From Limnoperna fortunei (lineage: Eukaryota > Mollusca > Bivalvia > Mytilida > Modiolidae), in assembly GCA_944474755.1 (NCBI GenBank), contig OX104112.1:89913756-89977755 (forward strand): 64,000 bases of DNA. Reading direction: 5' to 3'. The notes beneath the pieces were generated by a model. That model was not told the origin of the DNA, did no database searches, and saw nothing but the letters and a program-made list of their open reading frames with translations. Made by a program: the position numbers and the translations under genes. Each line of letters starts with the position of its first letter. Position 1 is the stretch's first letter. Positions 26,001-38,000 of the stretch are shown here, piece by piece.

Positions 26001-29000
26001 CATGAAACAAAAATAATAATTGTCCATGATGAATCAAAATGCTTTGGAACACCATACATAAACAATTTTTATGATTCCTTATAGAAGTTGTCACCCTTTA
26101 TGTCAAGCTAAGCGTGCACCATGGTAACTCATGAACCAACAGTGAAAGACACTTTCTTTGACCTTTAAAAAAGTAAAATATTAAGGACTGTTTCTAATTT
26201 TCGACACTATGTTGTTTCCAGATCTCTGGTGTAACCACAAGGACAAAACATAGACCAAACTACAAATCTTTTAATGGTCATAAAGTGTAAATTACCACCT
26301 ATAAATCAATGACGTTCATTTTTTCATTTAACTTAACTATAATAAGATATTTTTTCTTTAAATCAAGGATCTCTTATTTGGTTCTTTGTTTGTTTAATGG
26401 TGTTTTATACAACTTTCAGCAATTTTTCAGCTATATCATGGCGCCTAGTTTATATTTGGGGCAGGAAGCCTGAGTACCGGAGAAAACATCCACAGTACAA
26501 TAGGAAAACTGGCAATCCTTGTCAATCAAGAATACCAGACAATTTTATGTGTCTACACCACTGTTTATGGTAACACATAAAACAGTTTAGTCGAGCATTG
26601 CAATGGAAAACAAACTGATAGACATGGACACTGCATCCAAATACACATAAATAATTTCTTGAGATCTTTATCTTTAGGGCAGTTTTTAAGGATATAATGT
26701 ATTCTGATGTTAAGTTTTACTCTGCCTTATTTCATTAAAATAAGATAGTTCATAGCTTCTGTTTTATTACAATGTTCAAATTTAAACAAATTGGGCAACA
26801 TACAAAAAAACCTCAAATTTCAATAAGTGTTTTTACACATGTAAATTACAGAGAAAGATCTAAATTAACTTGACTAATAGTCCTATTCTGTTGACCAAAT
26901 AATACTAATTAACTAAACATTATCAAGCAAGCACAATGCATATTTTACAAGATTTTTATATGATAATGTACCTTTCTGTAAAATTTCTTGGGATTTTGAA
27001 GGCGAAAGCTGTGTATTATCTTCTAATGATGGTGCATAATTCAGTTGCCACTCTGAAATGCAAATGTACCTCTTCTTTGAATTATGACAAGTTATATTTG
27101 TTCAGTATCATTGTCAGCATATGCTATTGCTTTAGTATATTTTGAAAGATGTTTGTTTTTTATGGTGTTTTACACCCAATTCAGCAAGTTTTTTAGCAAT
27201 GTTACAGGATTCTTATATAGATTTTCATTGTAATGACTTTTCAGGGTCTTTTTTATTGTTTTAAAGGTCTATACACTTCTGTGAAGTTTTAGCAGTCTAT
27301 GCAGCTGTAGGAGTGGATTACAAACTAGAGGCTCTTAAGAGCCTGTATCGCTCACCTGACTTACAAAAAAACTTTTTAAGACAAGACTTTTCTTGCAAAT
27401 TTTGATATTAAATGCTAAAGAGTTTATGTGAAGATACTGTTTCTAAGAATGTTGCCACGTTGAATTTACAATCAGCAGTAGGAGTGTTTCTGAGAAGAAG
27501 CAGTTTTTATGTTTTTTCATAGGTTAGTATGTTAAGTGATGTTCCATAGTGGCAGCAATCTTGTATTTTGGATCGAAACAAAAAACTCAAAATTGGTAGA
27601 GGACCATACAATATCACATATCCTAAAATCTGCCAAGCTGTTTGTGAGAAAACAAATTTTAAAATCTCAGCCAGTCAGAACGCATTTGCAGCTCTGGCAG
27701 CCATGTTGAGTTTCCTATCGGCTCGAAACATACTTAAAATGATAAGATTACTATCTAAGATTCACTTCTGCATTATTTGGTTAAATTGCGTGGAACTGAG
27801 TTTCAGAGAAGATGCTGTTTGTATGGTTTTCCCATAGGGTCCTATGTTAAGCTGTGTTCCACTGTGGCGGCCATCTTGGAATTTGGATCATCTAAGGAAC
27901 ATTTTTGCAATTTTTCAAATCGATCTGCTAAGCGGTTTGTAAAAAGAAGATTTTTGAAATTTCAGCCAATCAGAACCCATTAGTCGCCCTGGAAGCCATG
28001 TTCAATTTGCAATTGGCTAAAAAAATTCAAAATAATAAGATAAATATCCATTAATCATTTCTTCATAATTTGGCTTCATGGTGTGGAACAGTTTCAGAGA
28101 AGAAGTTGTTTGTATGTTTTTCCCATAGGGTCGTATGTTTTTCCCATAGGGTCCTATGTTAAACTATGTCCTGTGATGGTGGCCATCTTGGATTTTGGAT
28201 CGGAACAAAAAACTCAAACCTTGTAGAGGACCACATAAGGTACATTTCTGCTATATTTTAAATCAATCTGCCAAGCAGTTTATGAGAAGAAGACTTTTGA
28301 ATTTCAGCCAATCAGAATGCATTAATGGCCCTGGAAGCCATGTTGAATTTGCAATTGGCTGGAAAAACCTAAAATAATATAATAATTATCCAACCTTCCT
28401 TTCCTGATTAATTTGGCTTCATTGTGTGGAACAGTTTCAGAGAAGAAGTTGTTTATATGTTTTTCCCATAGGGTCCTATGTTAAACTATGTCCTGCGATG
28501 GCGGCCATCTTGGATTTTGGATCGGCACAAAAAACTCAAACTTTGTAGAGGACTATCTAAGGTACATTTCTGCAATATTTCAAATCAATCTGCCAAGCAG
28601 TTTATGAGAAGAAGATTTTTGAATTTCAGCCAATCAGAACATATTAATGGCCCTGGAAGCCATGTTGAATTTGCAATTGGCTCGAAAAACCCAAAACAAT
28701 AAGATAATTATGCAACCTTCATTTCCTTATTAATTTGGCTTCATTGTGTGGAACAGTTTCAGAGAAGAAGTTGTTTATATGTTTTTCCCATAGGGTCCTA
28801 TGTTAAACTACGTCCTGCGATGGCGGCCATCTTGGATTTTGGATCACCACAAAAAACTCAAACTTTGTAGAGGACTATCTAAGGTACATTTCTGCAATAT
28901 TTCAAATCAATCTGCCAAGCAGTTTATGAGAAGAAGATTTTTGAATTTCAGCCAATCAGAACACATTAATGGCCCTGGAAGCCATGTTGAATTTGCAATT

Positions 29001-32000
29001 GGCTCGAAAAACCCAAAACAATAAGATAATTATGCAACCTTCATTTCCTTATTAATTTGGCTTCATTGTGTGGAACAGTTTCAGAAAAGAAGTTGTTTAT
29101 ATGTTTTTCCCATAGGGTCCTATGTTAAACTATGTCCTGCGATGGCGGCCATCTTGGATTTTGGATCGGCACAAAAAACTCAAACTTTGTAGAGGACTAT
29201 CTAAGGTACATTTCTGCAATATTTCAAATCAATCTGCCAAGCAGTTTATGAGAAGAAGATTTTTGAATTTCAGCCAATCAGAATGCATTAATGGCCCTGG
29301 CAGCCATGTTTCATATTTGATCAGCACCAAAAACTCAAACTTTGTTAAGAACCACCCAATAAACATTCCTGCCAAGTTTGGTTCCAATTGGCCAAGTGGT
29401 TGTGGAGAAGAAGATTAAAATGTAAAAAGTTTACGGCCGACGACGACGAAGACGACGACGACGACGACGACGACGACGGACGCAAAGTGATGAGAATAGC
29501 TCACACTGACCCTTTGGGTCAGGTGAGCTAATAAAAATGCACTCTTTCTTTCCTGTTCTACTGCCTGACTTCACCATACTATAACTCAGGTTGCAGATAT
29601 ATAACCATCTGATATTAATATTGTTCATTGCTGAATTAAAAGTTTGACCAGTTACATATAGAGCAAGATTTAGATAAAAAATTACCTCCATTATCTAATT
29701 TTAGACCCACAAAAATACTACAAATAGCCCCCCTCCCTCCAAAAATTTTTAAAAAATTGGGACTGAGAAGCTGAAAATTAATTGTGTGCGACTTAAAAGA
29801 TGAATATGCAAACACAATAACTGAGGAAGAACACAAAATCGGCACGAATAATTATTTAAATACGATCTTAGTCCATCTAATATTTTGTTATTTTTAATAT
29901 TACTGTAAAATATAGTTGTCTGTACAAACCTGTAAAATCTACATACTTTATTTTCAAACTAAGTCTTGAAAAGGAAGCTTTTTTGTCCAAACATGTTAAA
30001 TATATTGTTTGTATACATGAAAAAACCCAATGTACATACCTACAATATTGTTTAAAATATCATTTTGTTCTTCTGGAATAATAAATTCTTTTAATTCAAA
30101 CTTATCTGTCAATTCTGCAATATCTTCTGCTTAAAAAAATAATAAAAGTTAAAAGAATACCATTAGAGCTCTGAAATTCAACAACAAACAAAATAAATGT
30201 TCAGAGTTAAAGTGCAAGAAATAATCTATGTTTACATTATTTTCCCATGAACTGACTTCACTCCACATTAATTCATGACACACAAAGCACAAGTTCTCCT
30301 TGCTATTTAAATGTGCACTGTATATTTTCAGTAAATGTAAAACTCAGTAGAGTATTGTTTATGTTAAAATATTTCATATAAAACTCTACCTGAAATGTTT
30401 TAAGAATGTATATGTTTATGTGTTAGTTTATTGTACAGGCAAACCTGTCTTAAGCGACCTCTGAAGGAAAATTGTAAAAAAGGTCACATAAGACAGGGGG
30501 TCTTTATACACAGGTCATGATGTTTGAAGACCAATCAACACAGTCATGTTGTCAGCTTGTGATGGAGTGAATTGTAGACCTTATTGTTTGCTTTATAAAG
30601 TAAACAATAAAATATGACATTTATTTTTATGTATATAAGGCAAGTACAAAATATACAACAATAATTAGCATTTTGATTTCTGATTGTATTAAAGTAGGTC
30701 AACTTTCGTCCCCCATTTAGTTTTTGTATTTTTCTTTGTAGCGGTTTTAACAATACGCTCTATGTAGAAAGTGCAAGTCGGTTTAGAACCAGTGTACACT
30801 GGTTTTGTATTGATTATTTCCCTTTGTAAAACAAAATGGCATAATTAACCAATAAACACGCCGTTATGATGTTTCTCATATTCTCATATTTTTCCAACAC
30901 AAATGGCAACAAAATCGAATAAAGACATTAATGACTATTCAAATTTTACAGGGCAATCTGAACTTCGCTTCTAAGATAATAAAACAGTTTTTGATCGCTT
31001 CAAACTTTAGTTTTCTGTTTTGAAGAACCTTGATAATTGACAACAATGCCAATGGTCTACGAATCTGCTTTTCGTCAGAGAGGGTTTAATTATTGTTTAA
31101 TTATTTTAACGGTTGTTAGTCGCGTAAGACAGGGAGTCGTTATATAAAGATATGGGAATGGGAAAATGCTCGGAAGGAATAAATAGGGTCGCATAACACA
31201 GGAAGTCGTTATATGGAGGGGGTCGCTAAGACAGGTTTGACTGTACTGTAAATATTGTACATTGTTTATTGCATTCATCAATATAATGTAAATGACATTG
31301 TTTATAAGATGCAATAGTATACTGAGAACAACACTGCATTGTTTAGCAAGTAGATTCTGCAGTGCTTGTGAACCATCTGTTAATCTACTAGTAAAAACAT
31401 ATAAATTACTTGGGCTTTGTATTCATTGTAGTGTGACTACCCCAACCAAAAATAGCACACTTGGTAGTTTAGAATTGTTAAGCAATACTGGGTAACATAA
31501 CGTTGACAATTAATAACATTGCAATGCGACTACCCCCAACCCTAACCTTGACATTGAATGACTTTAATTAAGAATTCTACTACCTTACTGAATAATAAGT
31601 CCAATAAAATACTACTTTATTATTGCCAACAGTTCTCAGAAACATGTTTATGTACAAAGCCAGCAAACTTTATGCACACACAATGAAATTTGGAACGTGA
31701 GCTAATAATATATGTCAAACTTGTTCACATACAACTGTATAATGCAAGTGCACTTTTACCTATATTTTATAATCATATCTCAATGAGCACTGTCCTCAAA
31801 ATTAACATTCAACTAAATAGGTCAAGGAAATACAGGCCTCAAATGAAAGTAAGAAAGTAATTTTTTGCACACCTACAAACACATGGTAAATTCTGAATAT
31901 TTACATCACCTGCATCTCACCTGTATTCTTGGAACTTTGACCTATCTGAGATTCTTCATAGGACAGATTCCCCATAAGCTGTGTCAAAGGTATACTACAA

Positions 32001-35000
32001 TCCATTGAATCATTCCTACAGAAAATTTATGGAATATCATGTGTTGTATTAATATCAATTTGTGTTGAAATCAAACATAATAGTAAACAATGAATTGAAT
32101 TACTATTTATTTCTTAAATGACTTCTAGTGTAAAAAATTGAGTTTTAAATATGTATGCTACCCAGGTAAATTGAAGAACACTATCCAACAGCACAAGGGT
32201 ATATCCTGGTCAGGCCACTACAAAACTGATTGGACCTACCTAGGTATATTGAAGAACACTATCCAAGAGCACAAGGCTATATCCAGATCAGGCCACTATA
32301 AAACTGATTAGACGTACTTAGGTATAGGCACTGAAGAGTACTATGCAACAGCACACAGCTATATCCAGGTCAGGCCACATTGAAACTGATTGGATCCACC
32401 CAGGTATGGATACTGAAGAGTACTATCCAATAGTACAAGGCTATACCCTGGTCAGGCCACTATGAAACTAATCAGACCTACCCAGGTATAGGTATTGAAT
32501 AGTACTATCCAATAGTACATGGCTATATCCAGGTAAGGCCACTATGAAACTAATCAGACCTACCCAGGTATAGGTATTGAAGAGTACCATCCAATAGTAC
32601 ATTGCTATATCCTGGTCAGGCCACTATATAACTGATTGGACCTACCCAGGTATAGGTATTGAAGAGTACTATCCAATAGTACAAGGCTATATCCAGGTCA
32701 GGCCACTATAAAACTGATTGGACCTACCCAGGTATAGGTATTGAAGAGTACTATCCAATAGTACATGGCTATATCCAGGTAAGGCCACTATAAAACTGAT
32801 TGGACCTACCCAGGTATAGGTATTAAAGAGTACTATCCAACAGCACACGTCTATATCCTGGTCAACCACTATATAACTGATTGGACCTACCCAGGTATAG
32901 GTATTGAAGAGTACTATCCAACGGCACACATTATATCCTGGTCAGGCCACTATAAAACTGATTGGACCTACTCAGGTATAGGTATTGAAGAGTACTATCC
33001 AATAGTACATGGCTATATCCAGGTAAGGCCACTATAAAACTGATTGGACCTACCCAGGTATAGGTATTGAAGAGTACTAACCAACAGCACACGTCTATAT
33101 CCTGGTCAGGCCACTATAAATCTGATTGGACCTACCCAGGTATAGGTACACGTATTGAGTTCTAACCAACAGCACACGTCTATATCCTGGTCAGGCCACT
33201 ATAAAACTGATTGGACCTACCCAGGTATAGGTATTGAAGAGTATTTTCTAATAGTACAAAGCTATGTCCTGGTCAGGCCACTATATAACTGATTGGACCT
33301 ACCCAGGTATAGGTACTGAAGAGTACTATCCAACAGCACGCGTCTTTATCCAGGTCAGGCCACTATAAAACTGATTGGACCTACTCAGGTATAGGTATTG
33401 AAGAGTACTATCCAATAGTACATGGCTATTTCCAGGTCAGGCCACTATATACCGGTAACTATTTGGACCTACCCAGGTATAGGTATTGAAGAGTACTAAC
33501 CAACAGCACATGGCTATATCCTGGTCAGGCCACTATAAATCTGATTGGACCTACCCAGGTATAGATATTGAAGAGTACTATCCAACAACACATCCTGGTC
33601 AGGCCACTATATAACTGATTGGATATTTATTTAAACATCCCATATACACAATGATGCCCATGTAGGAAGGGTTTTACACAGCAAGCAGAAGAAGACAGGG
33701 CTATTTCTATATTCTGAGATTCTATCAGGGGTTATATTAATTTTATTATATGATGGTAGTTTTTGGTTTAAAATTATTGGTTGGAAACATAATAATTTTT
33801 CCTGATATGATTAACATGCAAAAGTTCACACAATTTCTGGGAGGTCAACATAACATTCCAAACATTGTTTTGCTTCTAAAAATATAAATGTGTTTTGGTT
33901 ATACATAAATGAATACATTATTTACTTTTTTTTTCATTGTTTTAAGTAATATCAGTTTGATAGAGTATTTAATGCCAAACTAATCGATCATTAATAATTC
34001 CAGTAAAACCTGTGGTTACAATATAATAAAACAACTGTAGACCTTTAAGGATCAATCCAAGTTAGATAATTTGATACATGGCCTTCAGCTTTGGCAAAAA
34101 TTATCTTTCTTGGATTGATCAACCTTAATATAAACCACAATAAAAGTCAATCATTATAATATATAATTATAAAATACCTGTTTTGAGACATCAGAAAATT
34201 TTTGTTCTTTTCAAGCGCTAGAGTTCTTACATCTTGGTTATCCATACTAAAAATAGATCAATAATGCAGGTTAAGTATTTGTTCTATTGTGTAAATGATC
34301 TCTTAGGAAATATACCTACACCACCAAATTAACTTTGTGTTACTATCCTGAAAACAACTGTCTGTGCTCCACACATAGCCTGCCCAGCATGTCCCTATGT
34401 GGTAAATTGGGGAGGCCCTCTCATTGAGGGGGACGTCAGGTTATAATACAGAAAGCCTGACCGCCCACCACAGTGGATAATGTGCCATGCTCCTTACACT
34501 ATAAAGACCTTTAGTGGATTTTGGATGAGAGTACGGTCATTGTAGCTGCTGCAAAAGGCTTAATTCTCCACCTCTACCCAGTGCTTCATAATCTTCCTAG
34601 TGGCAGTCAAAGTTTTGTTCTAGTAGGTTCATCCTTTTTTCCCGGTTAATATTTTGTTTGTAAACTTGTTCTTGTCCTCAATATATAGCTGATATATTGC
34701 TTGCTGGAGATTAAGCAAACATTACATCGATCAATCAATGGAAAAAATGTCTACTTTGACTAAATGCAATTCATAAAATGTAAATTTGTGTTGTATTTCC
34801 TTTTTTATGATTTAAATTATCTATGTACAGCTTAATTTTAGAAAGAAAACACATATCATTGATATATAATTATTTGACCATGCAAAACTCATACCAATCT
34901 GTAACCTTGTACTTTAAGTAGAAACCTTGTTGTAAATCCCATATGGAGGCTGAATCTACTGTCAATACAAACTCTCTATTCCCCTGAAAACAATATTAAT

Positions 35001-38000
35001 TTCATATTAAACCGTACATAGTACTTTGCAGTGCTATACAATATCATATATATAAATAATACAAATTTATTATAGTTTACATAAATATTAACTTTCTTTT
35101 TTCTTGATTGATTGATTGAATGCCCAGTGGGGGCACTTCAGCTATAATCAGTTCAAAAACAGTTAAACAAACTATAAACTAAAAAACTGTAAGAATGGAA
35201 TGGATTAATTGGAATACAATTTGTACTGCTTCAATAGATAATATAGATTTAGGGATGGAGAGATACAATGCGCCTAAATCTGCAAAATGCGGGAGGGGAG
35301 GCCTTGGTGGCAGAGGGGCTAAGGTAGTTTGTCTACTATTGATCACATGGTCTGTCAACACTGAGATTGCTTAATTGACAATGATTCCCAGTTTTCCTAC
35401 CAAAGGTCCGGGTTTTCTCTGAGTACTCAGGCTTCCTCCCCCAACTAGAGGCTCCCAGGAGCCTGTATCCCTCACCTGAACCTGAAACCAAACAACCCTT
35501 TTTTATCCAGCTTTTCTTTCCTATAAGGAATTGCCCAACACTTCTGCAAAAGTCATTAATTTTGACCTTTTAAGGGAAATAACTCCTATAAGGAGGAGCT
35601 ATTGATGTACCTGTTAAACTTTTTTAACAGCCAAAAACTCTCTTGACCCCCCCCCCTCTTTTTCTATTTTAAGCACAATTTTAATAGAGGACATCCTAAA
35701 GATGATATGTGCAATGTTTCAAAGCAATCCTTTCATTGGTTTCAGAGGAGAAAATTTTTTAAAATCAATTAAAATTGATTAAAAAAATGTTCAAGGAGAA
35801 TAATTCCTAAACTGTTCATCAGACAATCTTGACCCTAAGTCATTTTTGTAGCCCTAATAGAGCAGAACAATTAAGCAATGCTAACTTTTCTCTAGTAATA
35901 ATAATTTTCAAGATTTTGGGGCAAAAATGTCAAAAATAATCAATTTCGACAATTAAAGGGCAATAACTCCTATAAGGAGTCATCATACAACTTCGACCCA
36001 ATGGACTGTTTCGTAGAGCTTTCGATGCCGATAAAGGCATGTCTGTTCAGTTTTCCTGTATCTGTTATACTTTTTGAACTATAAGCCAAAAACTGTATTT
36101 TGACACCCCCCCCCACCTTTGCGTTCTATTTTTAGCCATGGTGGCCATGTTTGTTAATCTGCGGCCATGGTTGGAGCAAACTTGGTTGAGGACATTAGAC
36201 GGATGATGTGTACAAAGTTTCAAAGCAGTACTTTCAGTGGTTTCAGAGAAGAAGATTTTAAAAAATCAATTAAAACAGATAAAAAAAAACAGTTCAAGAC
36301 GAATAACTCTTAAACGGTAAACCAGGCAATAACTCCTGCAAGGAGTTGTCATACAACTTTGACCCAAAGGAGTGTTTTGTACAGCTATTGATGCTGAAGA
36401 AGGAAAGTCTCTTCAGTTTTTCTGTATCTGTTATATAAGCCAAAAACTGTATTTTGACCCCCCTGTTCTATTTTTAGCCATGTTGGCCATGTTGGTTGGT
36501 CCATGATTTGTGCAAATTTGGTAGAGGACATTTTACTGATGATGTGTGCAAAGTTTCAAAACAATCCCTTCAGTGGTTTTGGAGGAGAAGATTTTTAAAG
36601 AAAAGTTAACGACGACGACAATGACGACGACTACGGAAGCCAAGTGATGGCAATAGCTCACATGACCCTTTGCCATAGCTGAAAAATTGCTGAAAGTGGT
36701 GTTAAACAATATTCAAACAAACAAAACAAACAAAATGGGTCTTTATTTTGGAGGGCGCATAGCACATCCCAAACATAGCACCAGCTATGGACCGCAGCCA
36801 GGTGTTCCACGCAATAACCAGAAAACTCCTCTGAAACATGTCTACACAATCTTAAACTAAATGGAATGTACACATTGAGAATATGTAACTAAAAGAAACA
36901 CATGCTAATAAGTCTGAAACTGTTCACTTTGATAACTATAAACAAATTTTTAAGAAGAGTGTTGAAAAGCATATAATACTGAGACAACGAATGCCTGATG
37001 GCAGTGTCAAAGGATCACTCCACCTTTACTCAGGTAATTAAACAGAACTCTAATGTCCGTTATGATAATATAGAAAAAAACATGTTTTCTAATGGTACAT
37101 TTACACTCCAGTTAACTTGTCCTTGGTGACCTTCCAAGGAAACATTAAAATAGGGTCCCATAAGAAAGGCAGTAACTTAATACAGGTTTAAAAAATATAA
37201 AATACACTGCAAAGGGAAATAAAAATTGAGGTCACATCAGGCAACTTATCAATGATCAGAGGTGACCACTAAAGCAAGTTTTACTGTACTTACTAAGCAA
37301 TTCCTAACATCAAAACTAACTGTGAATTTTTTCAGAATCAACAATGCACTATACCACTCTGGTTGTGTAGAACCTTCTTCACTGTCAATTAAAAGAAAGT
37401 TTTTTAACACATGTACATGTAGTTTAAATAACTAAGAACTATTTAACTAATTAAAGGTTTGCTTTTAACAAGAAAATATTAGTTAAATCTTCGATCTTTC
37501 CTTTCTCATCTATCCTGAAGATGAGATGATTGGATAGTAAGCCTTGGCTACTGAAGGTGTCCCTTCCTCTGCCTGTTTCAGATTAATTAAAGATATATGC
37601 TGCTACACTATAAAATTTAAAGAGAGAAACCCAGTAATTCTGGCACTGTTTATTTACTTCCCCTATGGTTATTATTTCAGCTGGGCAGTTATTTGGGGTC
37701 CAAGGATAATTCTCCTATGGTTATTATTTCAGCTGGGCAGTTATTTGGGGTCCAAGGATAATTCTCCTATGGTTATTATTTCAGCTGGGCAGTTATTTGG
37801 GGTCCAAGGATAATTCTCCTATGGTTATTATTTCAGCTGGGCAGTTATTTGGGGTCCAAGGATAATTCTCCTATGGTTATTATTTCAGCCTGGCAGTTAT
37901 TTGGGGTCCAAGGATAATTCTCCTATGGTTATTATTTCAGCTGGGCAGTTATTTGGGGTCCAAGAATAATTCTCCTATGGTTATTATTTCAGCTGGGCAG

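Noticed and set aside
28195..29418. Family of four related small genes (WRPSWILD frames)
   Set aside because: They repeat every 322 bp with the DNA repeat and have no independent support.
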